NCBI GenBank assembly: GCA_003230915.1
Contig: QIHI01000048.1
Coordinates: forward strand, 1-47,951
Origin: Kiritimatiellales bacterium
GTDB lineage: Bacteria > Verrucomicrobiota > Kiritimatiellia > Kiritimatiellales > Pontiellaceae
Length of the DNA: 47,951 bases
Direction: 5' to 3'
The position numbers and the translations under genes were made by a program. The notes under the pieces are model-generated. The model was not told the origin of the DNA. It saw only the letters and a list, made by a program, of their open reading frames with translations, and did not search any database. Within the stretch, counting starts at the first letter, position 1; every line of letters begins with the position of its first letter. Shown piece after piece: positions 31,290 through 41,444 of this stretch.

Positions 31290-31942
31290 CCGCGATCGTT
31301 CTACTGGGTCCTCCGGGCGCGGGTAAAGGAACTGTATCCGAAGTTCTGGTGGCGAAGGGATTCACCCACATTTCTACGGGCGAAATGTTGCGAGAGCAAA
31401 TCCGGATTGAGACTCCACTTGGAATTGAGGCAAAAAAAAGCCTGGATCAAGGTAAGTTTGTTTCCGACGGTATCGCGATGGAGATGGTTCGATCTCTACT
31501 GGAAGCGGCGGATTCAAATCAAAAATTCCTTTTTGACGGGTTCCCCCGCACGCTGGTGCAGGCGGAGAAACTTGATGAATCGGCCGATGCGCTCGGTCTT
31601 GAATTGACCGATGTGGTTTTGCTTGAATGTCCTGCGGAGCAATTGATTGAACGCCTATCCGGGCGTCAAACTTGTAAGCAGTGCGGTACTATCTATCATG
31701 TTATCCACAATCCCTCCGATGTGACGGGAATCTGTGATCGAGATGGGGCTGAACTTGAATCCCGACCGGATGATGCAGCGGAAACCGTCCGAAAACGCCT
31801 TGAAATTTATACCGAGCGAACCGCGCCGCTAATCAAATACTATCGTAATACAAACTTAATTCATACGGTCGATGCTTCCCGCAGTATTGAACAGGTTCGG
31901 GATGAAGTTGCTGAAAAATGGGACAGCCTTTTCCATGATTAA
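31286..31942 (+). CDS. adk: Adenylate kinase
   Basis: IVLLGPPGAGKGTVSEVL, FLFDGFPRTLVQAEKLDE, Cys4-type LID (CKQCGTIYHVIHNPSDVTGICDRDG); overlaps secY stop. Confidence 0.97.
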   Translation: MTAIVLLGPPGAGKGTVSEVLVAKGFTHISTGEMLREQIRIETPLGIEAKKSLDQGKFVSDGIAMEMVRSLLEAADSNQKFLFDGFPRTLVQAEKLDESADALGLELTDVVLLECPAEQLIERLSGRQTCKQCGTIYHVIHNPSDVTGICDRDGAELESRPDDAAETVRKRLEIYTERTAPLIKYYRNTNLIHTVDASRSIEQVRDEVAEKWDSLFHD

Positions 31943-32690
31943 TATTAAGAATCCCCGCGAATTAGAATCCATGCGCGTGAGTGCAAAAAAGACGGCGACA
32001 ATCCTACACAAGGTGGCCTCCAAAGTTGCGCCCGGCGTAACCACGAAGGAACTCGACGACTACGCCGCCGAGCTAGCGCGTGAGCAAAATGGCAGTTGTG
32101 CATTCTATGGCTACCATGGCTTCTCTGGCCACATCTGCTCCTCCATCAACGAAGAGGTCGTGCATGGTGTTCCCGGGAAAAGGGTGATTCGTAATGGCGA
32201 TGTTGTCAGTATTGATTTTGGCCTCGTTTTCGATGGGTTTGTTGGCGACACCGCCACAACCGTGGCTGCTGGTGAAATCGATCCCGAATGGAAGCGCCTG
32301 CTTGATATCACCAAAACCTCGCTCCATGCCGGTATTACGATGGCAGTTGAGGGGAATCGTCTTTCAGATATTTCACATGCGGTTCAAGTGGTGGCGGAGG
32401 CGGCGGGTTTTTCCGTTGTGCGCGATTTCGTCGGCCACGGGATCGGGCGAGAACTACACGAGGATCCGCAAATTCCAAACTATGGCCCAGCAGGTCGTGG
32501 TCCGATTCTCAAAGCCGGAATGACCTTTGCCATCGAGCCGATGATCAACTTGGGCGTGCACAAGACAGAAACCCTTGGGGACGGTTGGACCGTGGTCACA
32601 AAAGATCGTCTGCCGTCCGCGCACTTCGAGCACACGATAGCCGTCGGAAAGCAAAAGCCTGAAATCCTGACCCTTCCGGATGTCGATTAA
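31935..32690 (+). CDS. map: Methionine aminopeptidase type I
   Basis: MINIKNPRELESMRVSAKKTATILHKVASKVAPGVTTKELDDYA...SINEEVVHGVPGKRVIRNGDVVSIDFG...GHGIGRELHEDPQIPNYG; ATG overlaps adk 3' end. Confidence 0.97.
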   Translation: MINIKNPRELESMRVSAKKTATILHKVASKVAPGVTTKELDDYAAELAREQNGSCAFYGYHGFSGHICSSINEEVVHGVPGKRVIRNGDVVSIDFGLVFDGFVGDTATTVAAGEIDPEWKRLLDITKTSLHAGITMAVEGNRLSDISHAVQVVAEAAGFSVVRDFVGHGIGRELHEDPQIPNYGPAGRGPILKAGMTFAIEPMINLGVHKTETLGDGWTVVTKDRLPSAHFEHTIAVGKQKPEILTLPDVD

Positions 32691-32993
32691 GTAGGAATAT
32701 TGCTCCGGTTCGGCATGCCCCTGAAAACGGGGATATAATGCGGTCTTTTTGAAAGATAGTTAAGGTGGGTATGCTTCGATTCTGGGAGACTGCACGCTCT
32801 CTTAATCAAGAAGGGCGAATGAACGTACCCGTTCTTTAAATCCTTTGCCTTTGCCGTGTGCCTGGTTTGGCCCACAATAAGCCTGATGAGAGCAGGTGCG
32901 CCACATCAACCGGAGAAGTTGAATGCGGACTCGTTCAGCGCCCACTCAAGTTCAAATCGTGCAACTTATACCATTTTCAATAACGAATCGGTA

Positions 32994-33278
32994 TTAAGTT
33001 CGTAGACGTATTGTTTGCTTGAGTATGAAGTCAGCCATCGCCCCCAGTTTCCGAGCAGAGGTGGGTTGTTCCCAGAAGGGTCGCAAGGCTTCTGTTATTT
33101 TCTCTTCTATGGGATCCAAGGTTTTAAAGATCGAGTTGCAGATTTGATCCTTCACGACATCCCACAACCGCTCGGTCGGGTTGAGTTCGGGGCTGTAGGG
33201 GGGGGTGAAAATACAATGACAAAGGTGGGGATGAAAAGTTCGATGAAGAGGGGCTCGCCCATGTAGAAACTCATGCAT
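32994..33278 (-). pseudogene. IS630-like DDE transposase C-terminal remnant
   Basis: IFTPPYSPELNPTERLWDVVKDQICNSIFKTLDPIEEKITEALRPFWEQP: the PPYSPELNP-E-W signature of the IS630/Tc1-type C-terminus; no N-terminal or middle DDE portion in place. Confidence 0.8.
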
Positions 33279-33284
33279 GGGAGC

Positions 33285-33824
33285 CTACTGTTGGTCGAGG
33301 GTGCGGACATCGTTTTGCAGGAGTTCGAGTACGGATTTAAATTTATCGAAGTTGTCGGGTTTGATATTGGCGAGGGTTTCGTGGGCTTCAAGGGTGGTTT
33401 TGGCGGCATCGAGTTTATCCGAACTATCAGGTTCGAGTACTTGGACTTCTTCCTCTTGCCCGGCCACCAGTTCCTGTTCCTCGCCGGTGCAGGAGAGGGA
33501 ATAATCGAGCACTCGATCAACGCCGAGCGTGATGAGTAATTTTTGATTTTTCTCCGATAGATTGATGAGTTTGAAGGTGGTACCGGGCTTGTCTTTGATG
33601 TGGTAGGCGAGACCGGCAAGCACTCCCATAAAGGTGCTGTCCATGCCGCAGCAGTCCGACATGTCGATCAGGATACGATTGGCCGATCCGGACTTGATGG
33701 CTTGGTGGATGAACTGCCTCATAGGCGGACTGATCTTGAACGAGCCGCGTCCTTCGACGCGGATCACGGCAGTCTGGTCGATATATGCCGCCGTAAGATG
33801 GTCTTGGTTGTTGCCTAAACCCAT
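33285..33824 (-). CDS. STAS-domain protein (anti-sigma factor antagonist-like) with C-terminal extension
   Basis: AVIRVEGRGSFKISPPMRQFI...RILIDMSDCCGMDSTFMGVLAGLAYHIK...FKLINLSEKNQKLLITLGVDRVLDY is a STAS-like pattern; helical acidic C-terminal extension. Confidence 0.8.
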   Translation of the reverse strand: MGLGNNQDHLTAAYIDQTAVIRVEGRGSFKISPPMRQFIHQAIKSGSANRILIDMSDCCGMDSTFMGVLAGLAYHIKDKPGTTFKLINLSEKNQKLLITLGVDRVLDYSLSCTGEEQELVAGQEEEVQVLEPDSSDKLDAAKTTLEAHETLANIKPDNFDKFKSVLELLQNDVRTLDQQ

Positions 33825-33965
33825 GATTTTTAACCTTATATTGCTCCAACTACGGGAATAGTAGCATCGGCGAATTTGAGTTCAACGTGAATAGTTGGGA
33901 AAAACACATAGGGTATTATGAAGGGAACGGAATGATGAAATGAAGGTCGTAAATACGGGTTTTAA

Positions 33966-34643
33966 TCAGGAGGCAGGTTGCACAATCACAACGCACTCAC
34001 CCTTAACGTTTCGCCCTTCGTAGGCTGCGCGGATTTCCGCCGCTGTTCCGGTGGTCAGCTCCTCGAATTTCTTAGTCAACTCTCGTCCGGCAAACACGAT
34101 GCGCTCGGCCCCAAGATGCTCCTCGATCTCGCCGAGTAGCTTGAACAGGCGGTAGGGCGACTCGTAGAAGACCACCGGTAGGTCGGCCTCCACCCACTTG
34201 AGCAGGTCGCGTTTGCGGCCTCCGCTTTTGTGGGGAAGGAACCCAGCGAAGATAAACCCCTTCTCGCCGAACCCGCTGAGGGAGACGGCGGTGGTGACGG
34301 CCGCCGGACCTGGGATGGAGGTGATCATCACGGCCGCCTCGCGGCAGAGCGCCACCACGCGCGCGCCGGGATCGGAGATGCCCGGCATACCCGAGTCGGT
34401 CACCATGGCGATGGCCTCGCCGTTTTGGATTCGCTCGATAATCTGCTCAGCCCGCTGCACCTCGTTGAACTTATGGCAGCTCATCAGGCGCGTGGTGATT
34501 TCATAACGACTGGTCAGCCGTCGTGTATGGCGGGTATCCTCCGCCACAATCAGGTTGGCTTCTTTCAGCGTTTCCAGCGCTCGGATCGAGAGGTCGCTCA
34601 GATTTCCGATCGGTGTGCCCACAATGTAGAGTCCTGCATCCAT
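33966..34643 (-). CDS. rsmI: 16S rRNA (cytidine1402-2'-O)-methyltransferase
   Basis: MDAGLYIVGTPIGNLSDLSIRALETLKEANLIVAEDTRHTRRL...VTDSGMPGISDPG...FAGFLPHKSGGRKRDL. Confidence 0.95.
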   Translation of the reverse strand: MDAGLYIVGTPIGNLSDLSIRALETLKEANLIVAEDTRHTRRLTSRYEITTRLMSCHKFNEVQRAEQIIERIQNGEAIAMVTDSGMPGISDPGARVVALCREAAVMITSIPGPAAVTTAVSLSGFGEKGFIFAGFLPHKSGGRKRDLLKWVEADLPVVFYESPYRLFKLLGEIEEHLGAERIVFAGRELTKKFEELTTGTAAEIRAAYEGRNVKGECVVIVQPAS

Positions 34644-34762
34644 GGAAAACAGAGTACGGAAAAACTCACCCATGGAAAAGGGGAGAGGGAACTTTATTTG
34701 GGTGCTGAATCGTTAGCGATTCAGATTTCGATATACCCCGTTCTGCGCTAAACAAGGGAGAG

Positions 34763-34819
34763 ATGAAGATTGGAATCCTATCCGACACGCATGGCAACCT
34801 CCCCGCCACTTACTTGTGA
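34763..34819 (+). pseudogene. N-terminal remnant of a YfcE/MJ0936-type metallophosphoesterase
   Basis: AGGGAGAG-ATG then MKIGILSDTHGNLPATYL-stop: SDTHGN metal-binding motif at the correct N-terminal position, stop after 18 codons. Confidence 0.65.
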
Positions 34820-34821
34820 AT

Positions 34822-35874
34822 TTAGCGCAGGATTTCGTTGATCTTTTCGAGCTGCTCGGAGCCGGGGCAGAGTTCGGTTTCGGTGAGGTTCCGAAGCGGG
34901 GTGGCGGTGGTGTTCATGGTTTCGTGGATTTCCTGCGAGTCGAGGTCGACAAACAGCAGGCCGGTGAGAACCTTGCCTTCGGCTTTGTAGTCATTAATGA
35001 GGGTGAGGGCCGATCGGCGGCTGTGGAGATCGTGTTTTTCATCGAGCTTCTGGAGGTGGATGACGGAGCCGTCGTGCATGGTGACGACTTCGGAGGTGCC
35101 GGGGGCATAGTCGGTGGTAATCTCTTCTTCCGGCGGAACAAAGTCGACGGCGTTGCTGGAGGCCATGTGCTGGCGGATATAATCGTAGGATTTGGTGGAA
35201 TTGGGGGAGTTGTTGAAGGTGACGCAGGGCGAGATGACGTTGATGAAGGCAAAGCCTTTGTGGGCGATGGCCGCCTGGATGATCGGAACAAGCTGAGACT
35301 TGTCGCCGGAGAAGCTGTTGGCAACGAAGGTGGCACCAAGCTGGAGGGCGACGGAGCATAGGTCGATGGGTTCGAGCGCATTGGGCTCGCCTTTTTTGCT
35401 GACGGAGCCGATATCCGTGGTGGCGGAATCCTGTCCCTTGGTGAGGCCGTAGACGCCGTTGTTTTCGCAGATGTAGATCATATTAACGTTGCGGCGGACA
35501 ACGTGGACGAACTGACCCATGCCGATGGAGGCGGTGTCTCCGTCTCCGGAGACGCCGATGTAAAGCAGGTTGCGATTGGCCATGTTCGCGCCGGTGGCAA
35601 CGGCGGGCATGCGGCCATGTACGGAGTTGAACCCGTGGGAATTACCGAGGAAGTAGGTCGGGGTTTTCGATGAGCAACCAATGCCGGAAAGTTTGGCGAC
35701 GCGGTGGGGTGGAATCGACATTTCAAAGCAGGCATCGATGATGGCGGCGCTGATGGAGTCGTGTCCGCAACCGGCGCAAAGTGTGGAAACGCGACCTTCA
35801 TAGTCCTTCGTCGTGTAGCCGAGTTCGTTTTGGGGTAGGTTGGGATGGCGGAAGCCGGGGACGGAATAGCTCAT
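34822..35874 (-). CDS. 2-oxoacid:ferredoxin oxidoreductase, beta (TPP-binding) subunit
   Basis: STLCAGCGHDSISAAII...KLSGIGCSSKTPTYFLGNSHGFNSVHGRMPAVATGAN...YIGVSGDGDTASIGMGQFVHVVRRNVNMIYICENNGVYGLTKGQ, typical of KorB-like subunits. Confidence 0.93.
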   Translation of the reverse strand: MSYSVPGFRHPNLPQNELGYTTKDYEGRVSTLCAGCGHDSISAAIIDACFEMSIPPHRVAKLSGIGCSSKTPTYFLGNSHGFNSVHGRMPAVATGANMANRNLLYIGVSGDGDTASIGMGQFVHVVRRNVNMIYICENNGVYGLTKGQDSATTDIGSVSKKGEPNALEPIDLCSVALQLGATFVANSFSGDKSQLVPIIQAAIAHKGFAFINVISPCVTFNNSPNSTKSYDYIRQHMASSNAVDFVPPEEEITTDYAPGTSEVVTMHDGSVIHLQKLDEKHDLHSRRSALTLINDYKAEGKVLTGLLFVDLDSQEIHETMNTTATPLRNLTETELCPGSEQLEKINEILR

Positions 35875-35887
35875 GGTGGGATTCTCT

Positions 35888-37738
35888 CTATTTTCTGCTA
35901 CTGCGGCGGGTGCGCGGTGCGGTGGCAGTTTGCAGGATGTTGTCGCGGATGATGTGTCGAATGAAGCGGGCGGTGATGGGGCTGCCGTCGTAGTGCAGTA
36001 GCGAGATTAGCTTGTGGGGGGTGAACTCGAATTCGTTGATGAGCAGGGTGCGCATCTGCGCATCGCGGTTTTGCTCGACCACAAAGACATATTCGTGCTG
36101 CTCGATGAAATCCTCGACTTCGTCGGAGAAGGGGAAGGCCTTAATGCCGAGGCTATCGAGCGAAATACCGTGGAGGCGATCAAGGTGGTGCAGAGCCTCG
36201 AGGGTGGAGGCTTCACTGGTGCCGTAGTAGATCACACCGACGTTGCAGGGCTTGCCAGTGGTGCGGATGTCGGGTTTGGGCACATTGTGTCGGGCGGTCT
36301 CCCATTTTCGTTGTAGCCGCTCCATATTGTCCACATATTTTTTTCCGTCCTCGGTATAGGTGGCGTATTCGTCTTTGGAGGTTCCGCGCGTAAAGTAGGC
36401 ACCTTTTGTGGGGTGGGCGCCGGGCAGGGTGCGGTAAGGAATTCCGTCCGCGTCGATGTCAAGGTAGCGGCCAAAAGGTTCCTCCATGGTTTCGAGATCA
36501 TCGGCTGTGAAAACTTTACCGCGATCATACGTGCGCTCGTCATCCCATTCCAACGGCTCGGACATATGTTCGTTCATGCCGAGGTCGAGGTCGGACAGAA
36601 CCAGCACGGGAGTCTGGAAGTGTTCGGCGAGGTCGAGCGCAGTGGCGGTGAATTCAAAGCACTCCTTCGGGGTGGAGGGATAGAGGCAGATGTGCTTGGT
36701 GTCGCCGTGCGAGGCATAGGCGCTGTAGAGCACGTCCGACTGCTGCGTGCGCGTCGGCATCCCGGTCGAGGGCCCCGCACGCTGGACGTTTACGAGCACG
36801 GACGGGATTTCGGCGAAGTAGGCCAGCCCTAGGAATTCGTTCATCAGCGAAAGACCCGGCCCGCTGGTGGCGGTGAAGGCGCGTGCACCGTTCCACGAGG
36901 CGCCGATTACCATACCGATTGCGGCGAGCTCATCCTCGGCTTGGACGATGGCAAAGTTCTTTTCACCGGTTTCCGGATCGACGCGCAGTTTCCGGCAGTA
37001 CTTTGCAAAGCTGTCGATAACGGAGGTCGAGGGGGTGATGGGATACCAGCCGGCCACGGTGGCGCCGCCGTAGACCGCACCCAGTCCACAAGCCGAGTTC
37101 CCATCCACTAAAATCCTGTTCCCGACCTTGTCGCGCCGAGAAAGGCGGAACGCAAGGGGGCATTCGTGGAGTTTTTTGGCTACATCATAGCCCATTTGTA
37201 GGGCTTTAACGTTTGGGGCAATCAGTTTTTCCTTGCCCTTGAACTGTTCGCCGATCAAACCCTTGAGCACGTCGAGTTCGATGTCGAGCAGAGCCGCGAG
37301 CGAGCCAACATACATGACGTTGCGGAAGAGTTGGCGGTGGCGCGCATCTTTATAGGCCTCGCGACAGTGCTCCATAAAAGGCACCCCGATGAAGTCGATA
37401 TCGTTGCGTAGCAGAATTTTGTCGATTGGCTTACTACTGTCGTAGATGAAATATCCGCCGGGTTGCAGTTCGGCCACGTCGCGCTCCATGCTCTGTGGGT
37501 TCAGGCAGACCATGATGTCGATCCCGCCGCGCCGCCCGAGAAATCCGTTTTCGTTGACGCGGACCTCGTACCATGTAGGCAGACCCTGGATGTTGGATGG
37601 GAAGATGTTTTTGGGGCTGATGGGAATGCCCATGCGGAAGATCGCTTTGGAGAACAGGCTGTTGGCACTAGCCGATCCTGTCCCGTTTACATTAGCAAAT
37701 TTGATGACAAACTTGTTGGTTTTGATATCGCGCTTCAT
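35888..37738 (-). CDS. 2-oxoacid:ferredoxin oxidoreductase, fused gamma-alpha subunit
   Basis: N-terminal gamma-like NGTGSASANSLFSKAIFRMGIPISPKNIFPSNIQGLPTWYEVRV; alpha-like GNSACGLGAVYGGATVAGWYPITPSTSVIDSF, GPGLSLMNEFLGLAYFAEIPSVLVNVQRAGPSTGMPTRTQQSD. Confidence 0.93.
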   Translation of the reverse strand: MKRDIKTNKFVIKFANVNGTGSASANSLFSKAIFRMGIPISPKNIFPSNIQGLPTWYEVRVNENGFLGRRGGIDIMVCLNPQSMERDVAELQPGGYFIYDSSKPIDKILLRNDIDFIGVPFMEHCREAYKDARHRQLFRNVMYVGSLAALLDIELDVLKGLIGEQFKGKEKLIAPNVKALQMGYDVAKKLHECPLAFRLSRRDKVGNRILVDGNSACGLGAVYGGATVAGWYPITPSTSVIDSFAKYCRKLRVDPETGEKNFAIVQAEDELAAIGMVIGASWNGARAFTATSGPGLSLMNEFLGLAYFAEIPSVLVNVQRAGPSTGMPTRTQQSDVLYSAYASHGDTKHICLYPSTPKECFEFTATALDLAEHFQTPVLVLSDLDLGMNEHMSEPLEWDDERTYDRGKVFTADDLETMEEPFGRYLDIDADGIPYRTLPGAHPTKGAYFTRGTSKDEYATYTEDGKKYVDNMERLQRKWETARHNVPKPDIRTTGKPCNVGVIYYGTSEASTLEALHHLDRLHGISLDSLGIKAFPFSDEVEDFIEQHEYVFVVEQNRDAQMRTLLINEFEFTPHKLISLLHYDGSPITARFIRHIIRDNILQTATAPRTRRSSRK

Positions 37739-39516
37739 GACTGCTGTCCTGCCTTTGTAACGGTATAGTCAAATTTTTGCATGTCCCATGCGGCAGTAGG
37801 GCAGCGTTCGGCGCACAACCCGCAGTGGAGGCAAACATCTTCATCTTTCACCATAACTCGTTGAGTGGGGAGAGTGGTTGAGACATAAATATCTTGGGAG
37901 AGGTTCAGGGCGGGTACGATCAGCTTTCTCCGTAAGGCCGCTTCCTCGTCATTATCGGTAAAGGTGAGGCAATCGACAGGGCAGATATCGACGCAGGCAT
38001 CGCACTCGATGCATTTTTCGGTGGTGAAGACGGTCTGTACATCGCAGTTAAGGCAGCGTTGTGCTTCGTCGAAGGCGGTTTGCACATCGAAGCCGAGTTC
38101 CACTTCCATCTTGCGGTTTTTCAACGACATGGCGAGATTAGCATGGGGTACGACGTAGCGGCGATCCTCGGTCACGAGGCTGGCATAGCTCCAGTCGTGA
38201 ATGCCCATTTTCTGGCTGATCAGGTTTGTGCCAGGTTCCGGTCGGTTGGCAGGATCCTGACCGCTGAGCACCATGTCGATCGAGAGTGCGGCCTGATGGC
38301 CGTGGGCCACGGCAGTAATAATATTTTCGGGGCCGAAGGCTGCATCGCCGCCGAAGAAAACCTTCGGGTGGGTGGAGCGAAAGGTGGCGCGATCGACGAT
38401 CGGCATGTCCCATTCGCCGAAGTCCACTCCAATGTCACGTTCAATCCAGGGGAAAGCATTTTCCTGACCAATGGCTAAGAGTATGTTGTCGCATTCAAAA
38501 ACGACTTCTTTTCCGGTGGGAACCAGCTTGACCTTCCCATCCTCATCTTCCACGGAATCAACAATTTCAAACAACATGCCGACAAGTTTTCCACCTTCGA
38601 CCACATAGGCCTTTGGGTTGTGATTCTCGTGCATCGGAATGCCTTCCACGCGTGCGTCATCAACTTCCCACGGCGAGGCTTTCATGTCGTGCAGCGGACT
38701 GCGGATGAGCACGTTCACCTCTTCCGTGCCGAGACGGATAGCGGTGCGGCAGCAGTCCATCGCCGTATTTCCACCACCGAGCACGATCACCTTTTTGCCG
38801 ATGGTCGTGACATGCTCGAAGGCAATGTCCGCCAGCCATTCAATGCCGATGCGGATGGCGTTGGTTTTTTCGTCGTCGTAGCCGGGTAACATGAGGTTGC
38901 GGCCCTGCGGGGCGCCAGTTCCAACGAATATAGCATCATAACTCTGGTCGAGAATTTCCTTAAGGCTTTCCACACGCGTGTTGGCCATGTGGTTTACACC
39001 GCCGCGGTTGAGAATATAGCCCAACTCCTCATCGATCACCTCTTCCGGCAACCGGAAGGAGGGAATCTGTGAACGCATGAAGCCACCGGCCTTGGCGTGT
39101 TCATCATAGAGATCGCATTCGTAGCCTAGCGGCGCAAGATCGCGCGCAACCGTTAGCGAGGCCGGGCCTCCGCCAATCAGTGCAATCCGATAGCCATTCT
39201 TTTTTGATGGAATTTCGGGCAAGCGATCTTCGATGGAATCCTTGTTATCAGCGCAGACTCGTTTGAGGCGACAGATGGCCACAGGTTTTTCCTCGATCCG
39301 CCCTCGGCGGCAGGCCGGTTCACAGGGGCGGTCGCAGGTGCGCCCGAGGATGCCTGGAAAAACATTCGATTCCCAATTGATCATGTAGGCATCGGTGTAG
39401 CGGCCGGCGGCAATCAAACGGATGTATTCCGGAACCGGTGTGTGCGACGGGCACGCATATTGGCAGTCGACGACCTTGTGGTAGTATTCCGGGTTGTTCT
39501 CATTCGTTGGTTTCAC
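37735..39516 (-). CDS. GltD/NfnB-like FAD-NAD(P) oxidoreductase with C-terminal [4Fe-4S] ferredoxin motifs
   Basis: N-terminal Cys cluster (CQYACPSHTPVPEYI; CDRPCEPACRR), FAD site IALIGGGPASLTVARDLAPLGY, NAD(P) site VIVLGGGNTAMDCCRTA, and CIECDACVDICPVDC / CLHCGLCAERCP; 4-nt overlap with the downstream alpha-subunit gene. Confidence 0.9.
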   Translation of the reverse strand: MKPTNENNPEYYHKVVDCQYACPSHTPVPEYIRLIAAGRYTDAYMINWESNVFPGILGRTCDRPCEPACRRGRIEEKPVAICRLKRVCADNKDSIEDRLPEIPSKKNGYRIALIGGGPASLTVARDLAPLGYECDLYDEHAKAGGFMRSQIPSFRLPEEVIDEELGYILNRGGVNHMANTRVESLKEILDQSYDAIFVGTGAPQGRNLMLPGYDDEKTNAIRIGIEWLADIAFEHVTTIGKKVIVLGGGNTAMDCCRTAIRLGTEEVNVLIRSPLHDMKASPWEVDDARVEGIPMHENHNPKAYVVEGGKLVGMLFEIVDSVEDEDGKVKLVPTGKEVVFECDNILLAIGQENAFPWIERDIGVDFGEWDMPIVDRATFRSTHPKVFFGGDAAFGPENIITAVAHGHQAALSIDMVLSGQDPANRPEPGTNLISQKMGIHDWSYASLVTEDRRYVVPHANLAMSLKNRKMEVELGFDVQTAFDEAQRCLNCDVQTVFTTEKCIECDACVDICPVDCLTFTDNDEEAALRRKLIVPALNLSQDIYVSTTLPTQRVMVKDEDVCLHCGLCAERCPTAAWDMQKFDYTVTKAGQQS

Positions 39517-39702
39517 GCTCTTTTTCTCCGCTATCAGCTAGAACTAGTTGGGGAATATATTTGTTTCTCCCTCAATACTATCATAATTAATTTGCGCTAT
39601 ATAAATCACAGACGTTTGCCGATTTCAGTATTAAAATGCCTAAATCGAACAATATTTATCATCGTTCGCGGAAATGACCTTTTTCGGACGTTATACTTCC
39701 CG

Positions 39703-39728
39703 AAAAAAATCCCGTCGAGAAGACGGGA
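39703..39728 (-). terminator. Rho-independent terminator for sod (minus strand)
   Basis: Reverse strand: TCCCGTCTTCTCGACGGGATTTTTTT. Confidence 0.8.
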
Positions 39729-39762
39729 GTTCATAATTTTCGGAATAGGATCGAGGCTCCAC

Positions 39763-40377
<615 letters not shown>

Positions 40378-40556
40378 AATAAACCTCTCTTCTTTAATGA
40401 GTTCCTTTTAACTGTCGGTATCTTGATGCGAAAGATGGGATAGTCAATTAAACAGTACATTATAATGCCGCTCGCCCAGCTTAATGGATTTTAGTTGAAT
40501 TAATCTTCAATCCTTGGAAAATTCCATTTTGTTTTTACAACCTCTGGCAACCGAAT

Positions 40557-41423
40557 ATGGATGAACAGAACAACATAGCTATTTTAGGCCTAGGCTTGAT
40601 GGGGGCATCGCTCTCGCTCGGGCTGAAACAACGCGGCTTTTCGGGGTGCATCTTTGGGTATGCCCGTCGTAAAGAAACCCGCACTCAAGCTTTGGAGGCC
40701 GGTATGGTTGACGAGGTGTTTTCTGATCCAGCGGAGGCCGTGCGAGAGGCCGATATCGTGGTCATCTGTGTGCCAATTTGGACGATTGTCCAACTTGCTG
40801 AACAGATTGTCCCGGCATTGAAGCCCGGGGCGGTGGTGACGGATGTGGGCAGCACCAAGTCGGAATTGCTCAAAACCATGGCACCGCTATTTAAAGAGAG
40901 TAATGCTCGTTTTGTGGGTTCGCATCCCATCGCGGGGTCGGAAAAAACCGGAATCGAAGCGGGCAATCCTGATCTTTACCAAGACCGCCTCACGGTTGTA
41001 TGTCCTTCCGAAGGCGCGCCGAAAATTTCAAATCTGTGGAAGGCGGTCGGATCGGAAGTTGTTGAAATGTCGCCCGAACAGCACGACGCAATGCTGGCTT
41101 CCACCAGCCATTTGCCGCACATGGTCGCCGCCGCGCTAGCGCGTTCGGTGGCTAACGGCGACCCGAGAAAGAAGGCAGGGTTTTGCGGCACCGGTTTCAA
41201 GGATACTACACGGGTTGCATCCGGTTCAGCTGATATGTGGGTCGATATCATCGACACCAACCGCACCGCGCTTGAGGCCGAACTCGGTCGTTTCCATGAG
41301 GAACTACAGGGCTTGATCCAGATCTTGCACGACGGCAATCAGGATGATATCCGCAAGTGGCTCGAAGATGCCGCTACGGATCGAAATCAAATTCTAAAAC
41401 TCAACCGAGTTTTGAAAAGATAG
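40557..41423 (+). CDS. tyrA: Prephenate dehydrogenase
   Basis: NIAILGLGLMGASLSLGLKQRGFSGCIFGYARR...VTDVGSTKSEL...FVGSHPIAGSEKTGIEAG; followed by aroA. Confidence 0.94.
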   Translation: MDEQNNIAILGLGLMGASLSLGLKQRGFSGCIFGYARRKETRTQALEAGMVDEVFSDPAEAVREADIVVICVPIWTIVQLAEQIVPALKPGAVVTDVGSTKSELLKTMAPLFKESNARFVGSHPIAGSEKTGIEAGNPDLYQDRLTVVCPSEGAPKISNLWKAVGSEVVEMSPEQHDAMLASTSHLPHMVAAALARSVANGDPRKKAGFCGTGFKDTTRVASGSADMWVDIIDTNRTALEAELGRFHEELQGLIQILHDGNQDDIRKWLEDAATDRNQILKLNRVLKR

Positions 41424-41444
41424 GAGTCTCCACAGATTTTTCAG

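Noticed and set aside
32771-32839. Short ORF MLRFWETARSLNQEGRMNVPVL downstream of map
   Set aside because: Too short, no clear SD, within a likely decayed region next to the IS630 remnant; no independent support.
34230-34751. 173-aa plus-strand ORF opposite rsmI
   Set aside because: Antisense to conserved RsmI motifs; low-complexity Gly/Arg/His composition typical of a shadow frame.
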